Positions 1 to 6,760 of a DNA stretch of 31,529 nucleotides are shown piece by piece. Every line of letters begins with the position of its first letter. The stretch's first letter is position 1. This DNA is from Sporomusaceae bacterium UBA1887 (lineage in GTDB: Bacteria; Bacillota; Negativicutes; Sporomusales; DSM-15969). Position numbers and translations under genes: made by a program. The notes under the pieces were generated by a model. It was not told where the DNA came from. It made no database searches and saw only the letters and a list, made by a program, of their open reading frames with translations. Location: assembly GCA_002337925.1 (NCBI GenBank), contig DDHB01000061.1, forward strand, positions 54,070 through 85,598, written 5' to 3'.

Positions 1-190
1 TCTACTTTTGGCATTGCCCCAAAAGTAGCAAAAGGTCTAGGCCTGTCTTCCAAAATACTTGGCAAATGAGCAGCTTACTAAAATTCGTAAACTCGCTACT
101 GCTCAAACAGTACGAATTTTTTAACGTAAGCTGCTCATTTGCCATCCTGCGGACCGTATTTTTCCAGAAGGGCCGGAAAGAACTGAAGAG
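1..190 (+). repeat. Dispersed structured repeat, copy A
   Basis: Direct repeat of 26699-26887; the first 53 bases are identical in both copies. Visible structure: hairpin P1, 2-11 with 19-28 (CTACTTTTGG / CCAAAAGTAG); a basal helix, 40-43 with 171-174 and 47-50 with 167-170; a lower helix, 52-58 with 156-162 (AAAATAC / GTATTTT); a perfect 18-bp helix, 61-78 with 126-143; an inner 10-bp helix, 80-89 with 111-120, closing a loop with the conserved string AACTCGCTAC; and a tiny TCC-TGC-GGA hairpin at 145-153. Helix sequences differ between copies, but pairing is kept. No credible protein is encoded; short open frames here do not survive in copy B. The left edge coincides with the window edge, so the element could extend further left. 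Orientation is arbitrary. It lies just beyond the 3' end of the MFS gene. Confidence 0.85.
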
Positions 191-260
191 AACTGACGAA
201 CCACGAGGAGGAGCATTGTTTTCCATCAAAAACGATGATACAGCAAGATGCTTATGATTG

Positions 261-1565
261 TTATATGGTCTTATTATCTGCAACACCGGAGGCAGGAACA
301 ATTATCTTTGGAACAAGCGGGCGTTCTGGCTTAACCATAATCCAGGCTATCATACCGATTATTGCGAAAGCAGAGGTAGCGGTAATGGCCGATTGCCAGC
401 CGTAGTTCGTTGCTATCCAGGCGGTAAGGATTGGCGCAACAACGCCGCCGAGGTTGCCCCAGAAGTTCATCCAGCCGGAAACGGAACCGGAGAATTTGCC
501 GCCAAGGTCGATGCAGGCAGACCAGCCGGCATTAAAGGTAAGGCCAAGGGAGCCAAGTGACAGTGTCAACCAGAAGACATTCATGGTCGGGGTTGTGGCG
601 ATTGCACCGAGATAGAGACCGGCGCAGCACAACGCCAAACCGACGATACCGAGTAAGGTCCGCACTTTATGCTTCGAGGCTCCAGCCATAATCAGCTTGT
701 CGCTGCAGTAGCCTGTGGCAAAAGTAACAAGACAGAGGGCAGCCCAGGGGAATGAAGCGGCAATCCCCATCTTCTGCAGGGAAAAATTCTGCGCTTCCAT
801 TAGGTATAACGGCAGCCAGGCTAAAAATACATACATAATGTAGTCGGTGATAAAGAATTGGATGCCAATTGCCCAGAACTGGGGGGAGGACAAAAAGCTT
901 TTCCAAGGGGCCATTTCTTTTTGCTGCTGAGCGGCTTGGGCTTCGTCACCCTCAATATGGGCAAGTTCGGCGGCATTGACAAAGCGGTTGCCGCGCGGTG
1001 ATTCTGTAGCAAAATAGTACCAGGCTGCAGCTAAGACAATGCCGACAGCGCCAAAAATCACGAATACGGAACGCCAGCCGAAGGCCAGCATAAGAGCGAC
1101 AGTTGCCGCCGGTCCAATTACAGGACCGAAAAACACGCCGCCTAGTAAAAAGGAGGAGCCACGGGATTTTTCATTTGCGTTAAACCAGCGGTAAACGAAG
1201 CGGGTAAAGGAAGGCGCTAGCGGTCCTTCACCAATCCCGAACAGGGTACGGACGACCGCAAACATCGGCAGGCTGGTACAGGCTGCTGTCAGAGCAGTAA
1301 AAATAGACCAAAAGGTGGCGGCTGTTGTAATTACCCGGCGGTGACCAAATAACTCAGACATAATCCCGCCAGGAATTTGCATGAGCGAATAGCCTACAAA
1401 GAAAGCAGTTTGTAAGAGCCCGATTTCCATTTTAGTGAAATTAAACTCTTTCATAATTTCCGGGGTTGCTACGGATAGGTTTACGCGATCCATGTAGGAA
1501 ATAAAACAGATAAGAAACATGAGTACAGCCAGAAACCAGCGAAATTGAGATGGCTTTTCGTTCAT
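261..1565 (-). CDS. MFS transporter, anion:cation symporter (ACS) family
   Basis: Inner-membrane secondary transporter of 434 residues, the normal size for a 12-helix MFS protein. The N-terminal half has the ACS-like pattern: a first helix ending in SYMDRVNLSVA, then a GLLQTAFFVGYSLMQIPGG helix and the loop GHRRV in the motif A position. The family includes hexuronate, galactonate, glucarate and other organic-anion importers; the substrate cannot be read from sequence. The start at 1565 (MNEKPSQF) is chosen because an AGGAGG ribosome binding site sits just upstream; the open frame runs 13 codons further but that stretch lies in the leader. The gene is monocistronic and preceded by a T-box leader and a good promoter, so expression should respond to an uncharged tRNA. 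That suggests an amino acid or a precursor as substrate (inference). Confidence 0.85.
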   Translation of the reverse strand: MNEKPSQFRWFLAVLMFLICFISYMDRVNLSVATPEIMKEFNFTKMEIGLLQTAFFVGYSLMQIPGGIMSELFGHRRVITTAATFWSIFTALTAACTSLPMFAVVRTLFGIGEGPLAPSFTRFVYRWFNANEKSRGSSFLLGGVFFGPVIGPAATVALMLAFGWRSVFVIFGAVGIVLAAAWYYFATESPRGNRFVNAAELAHIEGDEAQAAQQQKEMAPWKSFLSSPQFWAIGIQFFITDYIMYVFLAWLPLYLMEAQNFSLQKMGIAASFPWAALCLVTFATGYCSDKLIMAGASKHKVRTLLGIVGLALCCAGLYLGAIATTPTMNVFWLTLSLGSLGLTFNAGWSACIDLGGKFSGSVSGWMNFWGNLGGVVAPILTAWIATNYGWQSAITATSAFAIIGMIAWIMVKPERPLVPKIIVPASGVADNKTI

Positions 1566-1627
1566 AATAATAAACCTCCTAAAAATAAAAAAATATGAAA
1601 ACAAGCCCTAATGGACTTAATAAATAT

Positions 1628-1674
1628 AAAAAACCTCTTATTCCCCTTAGAATAAATCTAAGGGGCAAGAGGTT
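1628..1674 (-). terminator. T-box expression-platform terminator
   Basis: On the minus strand a long stem (AACCTCTTGCCCCTTAG pairing with CTAAGGGGAATAAGAGGTT, plus positions 1674-1658 and 1650-1632) is followed by a run of T. It begins about 5 nt after the T-box core and is the expected alternative to the antiterminator. Confidence 0.9.
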
Positions 1675-1917
1675 ATCTCGCGGTACCACCCTTATTAAAC
1701 CGTTTAGACAAAGTACGGTTTATCTCGTCGGGTCTATCAACCCTAAGCAAATAACGGTTGCACTCGTTTGAGTCGAGTCCGGCGAAGCTTACTGAGCAAA
1801 ATAATTTGCCGTTAGGCTGTGCAGTTCGGGAGGGACTGGGCTCTACCGGTTTGTACTGACTCGCACCATCCGTCAGTTCTCTGAAACGCTCTCAGTAAGC
1901 TTTTCTCCGTCATCACT
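1628..1917 (-). promoter_or_regulatory. T-box riboswitch leader upstream of the MFS gene
   Basis: Read on the minus strand, 1691-1679 is the T-box core GGGTGGTACCGCG. Upstream is a Stem I-like domain whose base is a perfect 11-bp helix (1901-1891 with 1796-1786), with an apical hairpin CTGAC/GTCAG around a GGATGGTGCGA loop. Downstream is a strong terminator (1674-1628). T-boxes sense uncharged tRNA and permit read-through when the cognate amino acid is scarce. I could not fold Stem I well enough to fix the specifier codon. The string GAACTGCAC (1827-1819) contains TGC followed by A, which would fit a cysteine codon with the usual 3' purine, but this is tentative. Confidence 0.9.
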
Positions 1918-1965
1918 TTTATTAGTTTATTTTATTTTGTAAAGTTGTAAACTTTCTTTAGATAA

Positions 1966-1994
1966 AGTATAGCTATTGCCATATTGTTCGTCAA
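1966..1994 (-). promoter_or_regulatory. Sigma-70-type promoter of the T-box/MFS transcript
   Basis: On the minus strand: TTGACG (1994-1989), 17-bp spacer, TATACT (1971-1966). The predicted start, near 1958, precedes Stem I by about 40 nt. Confidence 0.75.
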
Positions 1995-2089
1995 GTATTT
2001 TTTAACACGAAAAATCAATGTCCTGTGAGAATGAACAAAAAGTAATGCCTTTCAATCAAAAAGATTTATACTCATTTGGCTAATAGTAC

Positions 2090-2118
2090 TTGACGATGAT
2101 AATCATTATCATTATACT
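2090..2118 (+). promoter_or_regulatory. Promoter with embedded Fur-type box, unit 1 of the heme island
   Basis: TTGACG (2090-2095), 17-bp spacer, TATACT (2113-2118). The spacer contains TGATAATCATTATCA (2097-2111), a perfect 7-1-7 inverted repeat identical to the classic Fur box. Bound Fur would block RNA polymerase directly, so the unit should be derepressed under iron limitation. This fits the heme uptake and degradation genes downstream. Confidence 0.85.
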
Positions 2119-2151
2119 GATAACAGGGACAGTCATATGTACATAAGAACA

Positions 2152-2200
2152 AGAGAGCCAAGAGCTCCGATGCGCAGCCACTACGCACGGGGTTTTTATT
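2152..2200 (+). ncRNA. Conserved leader RNA with terminator hairpin, copy 1
   Basis: The core AGAGAGCCAAGAGCTCCG (2152-2169) can form a GAGC/GCTC hairpin. It is followed by a terminator: CCG-A-TGCG (2167-2174) pairs with CGCA-CGG (2184-2190), then a T-rich tract. A near copy lies at 8794-8842 behind the other Fur-type promoter. There the core is the same except for one base, while the upper terminator stem is different but still paired. It would end a transcript of roughly 75 nt, or attenuate the operon. No known riboswitch class was recognised. Confidence 0.65.
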
Positions 2201-2249
2201 TTTATCAGCTGTTACGAGCTAGGCTTTGAATAAGGAGTGATGCGAGAAA

Positions 2250-3335
2250 ATGACCGGATGTGAAAAGGTGGCCATGGAGTTTCGAGGAGATTTACCGTCT
2301 GTTAGATGCGAATGCTGCAACCGATTGCTGTTTCGCGGTGTTGTTGAAACCATTGAAATCAAATGTCCCAAATGCAGTGCTGTGCAAGTTCTGAACCGGG
2401 GAGAGCAGAGCTGGATGAAGCCCTACGGCTTGCCTAAAAATCAAAGAAAGCCAGGCTGTGGGCATGGTGCTGTTGGTAAGCGTGAGGTGACGGACAGCGC
2501 GGGCAGACTGGTGGCGGTGCCTGGACGGCCGGAAAGAGTAATTGCTTTAAATGCGTCTAATCTGGGACTATATTATGCGACAGGCGGTAAAGTCGTAGGC
2601 AGGGCATCTACGGAAATGCTGCCTCCTGATATCCGGGAAATGGTGAAAAATATTCCGACTGTCGGTCTCCCTCCTAACCCGGACCGGGAGCGGATTATTG
2701 CCATGAAACCGGATCTTGTGCTGGGAATGCATGTGCCCATGCATCATGCGCTGGCCGCTGTTCTGGAAAAGACGGGAATCCCTGTGCTGCTGCAGGCTTT
2801 GACTCATTATACTGATGTACTGGAGACGTTGCGGTTGTATGGAGAGTTAAGCGGTAATCCGGCACAGGCAGCGGGGAAAATTCAGGCGATTGAAGACAGG
2901 CGCAAAGCTCTGCTTCAGGAGCATGGTTCAAAGCCTTCGCCGAAAGTACTGATTATCTGGGGAGTTGCTGAAGGACTTTATACGGCGCTTTCCAATAGCT
3001 TTGTTGGCGATTTGGTAAAGCGGCTGGGCGGCGTTAATGTGGCGGACCTGGCAGCTCCTATTGATGCAAATTTGTGCTACGCACCTTTTCAGCCGGAGCT
3101 TGTTGCCGGATTTCAGCCTGATGTAATTTTGCTGATCAGCCATAAATTTGATAAAAACGGCGATGACCGTTTCCGGTCGGAGCTTACCGGACCGGTGTGG
3201 CGGGGACTGCAGGCTGTACGGCAAAAACGGGTTTACCAGCTGCCTTATCAGTTGTTTGCGATAAATCCAGGACCCCAGCTGGAAGAGGCATTAACCGTAT
3301 TATCCAATACTTTGTATCGAGGTTCTGACTTATGA
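2250..3335 (+). CDS. Com-like zinc ribbon fused to a heme/cobalamin-type ABC substrate-binding domain
   Basis: 361 residues. Residues ~10-50 form a four-cysteine zinc ribbon (C20-x2-C23 and C39-x2-C42, the latter in KCPKC) resembling the Mu phage Com family. After a linker, residues ~78-355 are a BtuF/FhuD-type periplasmic binding domain (REVTDSAGR, VIALNASN, PTVGLPPNPD, MKPDLVL, GDLVKRLGGVNV). The paralog at 8873-9835 matches the binding domain throughout but has a hydrophobic N-terminal segment; here there is no signal peptide, lipobox or transmembrane helix. The protein therefore looks cytoplasmic, or its export signal was lost through the fusion. The pair HH in MHHAL is shared with the paralog and could be a ligand site. 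The start at 2250 has AAGGAG 12 nt upstream; ATG 2274 (MEFRGDL) is a credible alternative and keeps the ribbon. Its stop overlaps the permease start (ATGA). Confidence 0.8.
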   Translation: MTGCEKVAMEFRGDLPSVRCECCNRLLFRGVVETIEIKCPKCSAVQVLNRGEQSWMKPYGLPKNQRKPGCGHGAVGKREVTDSAGRLVAVPGRPERVIALNASNLGLYYATGGKVVGRASTEMLPPDIREMVKNIPTVGLPPNPDRERIIAMKPDLVLGMHVPMHHALAAVLEKTGIPVLLQALTHYTDVLETLRLYGELSGNPAQAAGKIQAIEDRRKALLQEHGSKPSPKVLIIWGVAEGLYTALSNSFVGDLVKRLGGVNVADLAAPIDANLCYAPFQPELVAGFQPDVILLISHKFDKNGDDRFRSELTGPVWRGLQAVRQKRVYQLPYQLFAINPGPQLEEALTVLSNTLYRGSDL

Positions 3336-4345
3336 ATATGGTAACAAATGTTGAACGCGATAAGCACACGGTGCTGCGCAATGGTGTCAGTCTGGCCGCT
3401 TTGGCGGCGCTGGTTCTGGTTGTCCTGGCCGGGGTTATGCTGGGCTCAGTACACATCAGCCTGCAGGAAACCTGGCAGTCGCTTACTGGAACAGCCACTG
3501 GCGATGCTTATCAAATTATCCATAATATTCGTTTGCCCCGTGTCCTGATTGGCGCCCTAGTAGGAATGAACCTGGCACTGGCAGGCTGCATTCTGCAAGG
3601 CGTGCTGCGCAACCCGCTGGCTGATCCGGGAATCATCGGCGTATCGGCGAGTGCCGGTCTGGCGGCGATGATGCTGATGATCCTCTGGCCCGAGTTAACA
3701 GCCTTCGTACCGCTTGCTGCTTTCTTTGGGGCCATTGCAGCCCTAATGCTGGTGCTTGCTTTAGCCTGGAACAAAGGGATTGAGCCGCTGCCGATGGTAT
3801 TGGCGGGGGTAGCTGTTGCTGCTTTGTTCGGCGGAGGAATGAGTGCTTTAATGATTTTTCATTCTGATAAGATTCAGGGGACGGTCAACTGGATGGCTGG
3901 TGGTTTACAGGGAAGAAGCTGGGGGCATATCCGCATGATTTTGCCGTACAGTATTGTTGGAATAATAGGTGCAATGGTATCGTACCGATACCTGAATCTC
4001 CTGCAGCTTGGTGATGATGTGGCCAAAGCGCTGGGGACCAGAGTGCAGGCTGTGCGCTTTGGCCTGGTGATTCTTGCTGCATTGCTTGCCGCCTCGGCGG
4101 TCAGTGTCGCGGGGCTGCTGGGGTTTGTTGGTCTTATCGTTCCTCATATCACCAGGATGATGATCGGCTCTGATTTTGAGTATTTGCTGCCTTGCTCGGC
4201 CCTGCTCGGGGCGATAACGGTAGTTGGTGCCGATTTGGCGGCCAGGACCGTTTTTAGTCCGGTAGAAATCCCTGTCGGTATTTTTATGGCTTTCCTGGGA
4301 GCACCATTCTTTATCTATTTGCTTAGAAAGGGGATGCGGAAATGA
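3332..4345 (+). CDS. FecCD/BtuC-type ABC permease (heme or siderophore uptake)
   Basis: Inner-membrane permease of 337 residues, normal for the BtuC/FecCD/HmuU family. Family signatures visible: IRLPRVLIGALVGMNLALAG near residue 50, QGVLRNPLADPGIIGVSAGA-like text near 90, and GFVGLIVPHITRM near 265, the usual ATPase-contacting region. About ten hydrophobic segments are apparent. It overlaps the binding-protein stop and the ATPase start by ATGA junctions, so translation is coupled. Context (TonB receptor, ChaN-like protein, HutW-like enzyme, Fur-type box) favours heme as cargo, although the family also transports cobalamin and siderophores. Confidence 0.88.
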   Translation: MNMVTNVERDKHTVLRNGVSLAALAALVLVVLAGVMLGSVHISLQETWQSLTGTATGDAYQIIHNIRLPRVLIGALVGMNLALAGCILQGVLRNPLADPGIIGVSASAGLAAMMLMILWPELTAFVPLAAFFGAIAALMLVLALAWNKGIEPLPMVLAGVAVAALFGGGMSALMIFHSDKIQGTVNWMAGGLQGRSWGHIRMILPYSIVGIIGAMVSYRYLNLLQLGDDVAKALGTRVQAVRFGLVILAALLAASAVSVAGLLGFVGLIVPHITRMMIGSDFEYLLPCSALLGAITVVGADLAARTVFSPVEIPVGIFMAFLGAPFFIYLLRKGMRK

Positions 4346-5148
4346 TTTCTTCCATTGAAGCAAGGCAAGTGGCGTTGGGGTATAGCGGGAAGATTATTTC
4401 TCCCTGTCTCGATATGGTCATCAGCAAACCGGAGATTGTGTCTATTATTGGCCCTAACGGCTCGGGAAAGTCTACTTTTCTGAAGGCGCTCAGCCGCCTG
4501 CTGCCGCCAGAGGCTGGTTCAATTTTACTAAACGGCAAAGAAATCCACCGGATGAAGCCCAATGAAGTGGCCCGTCTGCTGGCTGTACTGCCGCAATCCG
4601 TACAGGCGCCGGGAGACATGCGAGTTTATGATTTGGTCAGTAATGGCCGGTCCCCTTATATCGGTTTGTTTGGACGTCCGGAAGAGGCCGATCAGGCAGC
4701 TATTGCCGCGGCAATTGAAGCAACAGGTATTGGCGAGTTGGCTTACCGGCGGCTGGATACGCTGTCCGGCGGAGAGCGGCAGCGGGCTTGGCTGGCAATG
4801 GCGCTGGCCCAGCAGCCGCAAATTCTGATGCTGGATGAACCGACTACCTATCTCGACGTTCATCATCAGCTGGAGTTTATGAAGCTGGTGGAGAAGCTTC
4901 ACCGGGAGATGCATTTGACAGTTGTTATGGTGCTCCATGATTTAAATCATGCTGCCCGATTCAGCCAGCGGATCATAGCAATGAAAAACGGAGAAATTTT
5001 TGCTGACGGTACGGCACGGGAAGTGCTTACTGCAGACAATTTTCGCTTGTTGTACGGCGTTGAGGCCACGGTCATGACGATTGAGCAGGGAGGAAGTGCA
5101 CATCTTGTCTGTTTGCCACACGATATCTGCAGTTGCCCCGGTGCCTGA
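4342..5148 (+). CDS. ABC ATPase of the heme/siderophore importer (HmuV/FecE/BtuD type)
   Basis: 268 residues. Walker A GPNGSGKST (~residues 36-44), Q-loop LPQS (~82), signature LSGGERQR (~137), Walker B ILMLDEP (~157) and switch histidine VLHDLNHA (~192) are all present, so it should be active. It would power the FecCD-type permease encoded just upstream with an ATGA overlap. The C-terminus ends in a short cysteine-bearing tail (CLPHDICSCPGA) of unknown meaning. Its last ~40 bases overlap the start of the next ATPase gene. Confidence 0.88.
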   Translation: MISSIEARQVALGYSGKIISPCLDMVISKPEIVSIIGPNGSGKSTFLKALSRLLPPEAGSILLNGKEIHRMKPNEVARLLAVLPQSVQAPGDMRVYDLVSNGRSPYIGLFGRPEEADQAAIAAAIEATGIGELAYRRLDTLSGGERQRAWLAMALAQQPQILMLDEPTTYLDVHHQLEFMKLVEKLHREMHLTVVMVLHDLNHAARFSQRIIAMKNGEIFADGTAREVLTADNFRLLYGVEATVMTIEQGGSAHLVCLPHDICSCPGA

Positions 5149-5884
5149 CACGGCACTGGAGCTCAGTAATGTATGCAAAGTGTATCAGGGAAAAACAGTA
5201 GTCGATCACCTGTCGCTAACTGTGAACAGCGGAGAGATTTTCGGCTTGGTGGGACCGAATGGTGCCGGTAAGACGACCTTGATGAAAATGATTGCCGGAC
5301 TCAGCCGACCTGCATCGGGAACTGTCAGGATTTTCGGCAGGGATGGAAGTAGAGAGCATGCTGCCATTAAGCCGTTGCTCGGCTGGGTGCCGCAGGATAA
5401 TAATCTGGAACGGGAGCTGACAGTGCGGGAAGTGTTGGGTATATATGCCCGGTTGTATGCTGTTCCTCAGGCTAAGTCCCGAGTGCAGCAGGTTATTGAC
5501 GAGTTCGGTCTCGAAAGCTTCAGCGATAAAGAGATTGGCTTCTTATCAGGTGGAATGGCCAGGCGGGTACTTATTGCCCGGGCGATGCTGCCTGAACCGG
5601 CTATGCTGCTTTTAGATGAGCCCACAGTAGGTCTCGATCCGGATGTACGTCAGGATATCTGGCTGCTCATTCGCCGTCTGGCAGGTGAGGAAAAAACGAT
5701 TTTTATGACTACTCATTATATGGATGAGGCGGAGCAGCTTTGTGACCGGCTGGCTCTCTTAAAAGCGGGAAAAATTGTTATAACCGGAACTCCCGTTATG
5801 TTTAAACAGCTTGCCGATGAAGCAGGGGACCGTGAGATTACTTTAGAAAAGGCCTTTTTGCGCCTGATCAGGAGGGAGGCGTAA
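5105..5884 (+). CDS. ABC-2-type exporter ATPase in the heme operon
   Basis: ATPase of the DrrA/NodI/CcmA-like exporter class: Walker A GPNGAGKTT, Q-loop VPQDNNLERELT, signature LSGGMARRV, Walker B MLLLDEPTVGLDPD, switch TTHYMDEAEQ. The start is uncertain. TTG 5105 is placed about 11 nt after GGGAGG (5088-5093); the frame is open from TTG 5081 (267 residues), and GTG 5096 and GTG 5141 are alternatives. All but the last overlap the preceding ATPase gene. It pairs with the membrane protein at 5884 (TAATG overlap). The cargo is unknown; from context it may export heme, a porphyrin or a linear tetrapyrrole breakdown product (inference). Confidence 0.82.
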   Translation: MSVCHTISAVAPVPDTALELSNVCKVYQGKTVVDHLSLTVNSGEIFGLVGPNGAGKTTLMKMIAGLSRPASGTVRIFGRDGSREHAAIKPLLGWVPQDNNLERELTVREVLGIYARLYAVPQAKSRVQQVIDEFGLESFSDKEIGFLSGGMARRVLIARAMLPEPAMLLLDEPTVGLDPDVRQDIWLLIRRLAGEEKTIFMTTHYMDEAEQLCDRLALLKAGKIVITGTPVMFKQLADEAGDREITLEKAFLRLIRREA

Positions 5885-6618
5885 TGGGGTGGTATGTGGT
5901 CTATTGGCGGGAGCTGATTTTGATGAAGAAAAAAATGGGCAAGCTGGGCTATGTATTTTCTTCAGTCATGTTTCCGGTTATTTATCTGTTTGCGTTTAGC
6001 TGGGGCCTGGGAACCCGTGTGGACATCAGCGGCGGGTATATCCCTTTTTTAGCCAAAGGGATTTTGGGCATTACAGTTATGCTTAATTCGTTTCAACAAA
6101 CCTCCCTGTCTACCAGTGTAGGGCGAATTTACTTTAAAACGCTGCAAACGCTGATCTTAAGTCCGATTCCCCTCATTCAGGTTGCCGGTGGCCTGACCTT
6201 GGCCGGAGCAACCAGAGGCTTAGCGATGGGCGGTGTTGTCTATGGCATTGCCTGGCTGTTTTTTGCAGTACCGCCGTTGTCAGTTGCTGCTTTGGGGGCC
6301 ATGGTGTTATCCGCTTTTTTCTTTGCCGCTTTAGGGTTAGTAGTAGGCTTATGGGTATCCGATCCGGATGAATTATCACTGGTGAATAACTTTATCATGA
6401 CGCCAATGATCTTTTTTGGGGGCTCCTTCTTCCCGGTGGAGCAGCTGCCGGTATTCATCAGAGATGTGGTAGCTGTACTGCCGCTGAGCTTAGTAAACGG
6501 CTTACTAAGACAGAATGTCTGGGATGAAATAGCTATTTTGAAAGTATTGCTTCTCAGTGTGTTTGCTTGTGTGATGCTGCTGCTAGCTACAAACAGGCTG
6601 AATGCTTATAATGAATAG
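5884..6618 (+). CDS. ABC-2-type membrane permease
   Basis: 244 residues with about six hydrophobic segments, a standard NodJ/DrrB-like ABC-2 permease. The motif MTPMIFFGGSFFPVEQLP near residue 180 is typical of the family. Its start overlaps the stop of the cognate ATPase (TAATG), so the two form one export unit. It is the last gene before a 140-bp gap holding a candidate repeat, after which the flavodoxin and radical SAM genes follow on the same strand. Confidence 0.82.
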   Translation: MGWYVVYWRELILMKKKMGKLGYVFSSVMFPVIYLFAFSWGLGTRVDISGGYIPFLAKGILGITVMLNSFQQTSLSTSVGRIYFKTLQTLILSPIPLIQVAGGLTLAGATRGLAMGGVVYGIAWLFFAVPPLSVAALGAMVLSAFFFAALGLVVGLWVSDPDELSLVNNFIMTPMIFFGGSFFPVEQLPVFIRDVVAVLPLSLVNGLLRQNVWDEIAILKVLLLSVFACVMLLLATNRLNAYNE

Positions 6619-6647
6619 AGAGTGTGTACGGCAGCAATATTAGAAAA

Positions 6648-6734
6648 GACTTGGCTTGCACCAAGTCCTTTAGGACGCAGGTGGAAGCCTATGTCGTTCT
6701 TATGCACGCCAATCAGAAAGTTATACTTTCTGAT
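6648..6734 (+). repeat. Structured intergenic element, candidate repeat or RNA
   Basis: In the 142-bp gap between the permease and the flavodoxin gene. GACTTGG (6648-6654) pairs with CCAAGTC (6661-6667); GTCCT (6665-6669) can instead pair with AGGAC (6672-6676), so the two helices exclude one another. A 9-bp hairpin ATCAGAAAG (6712-6720) / CTTTCTGAT (6726-6734) follows, without a T run. No second copy exists in this window, so calling it a repeat rests on general impression only. It may instead be a processing or regulatory site inside the operon. Confidence 0.4.
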
Positions 6735-6760
6735 AAGATAAAAATAAAGGAGAGATTTTT

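Noticed and set aside
66..257. Small open reading frame inside repeat copy A
   Set aside because: It runs through the paired stems, has no ribosome binding site and its frame is not kept in copy B because of small length differences.
258..560. Plus-strand open frame opposite the MFS gene end
   Set aside because: Antisense to a well-supported transporter and of protein-unlike composition.
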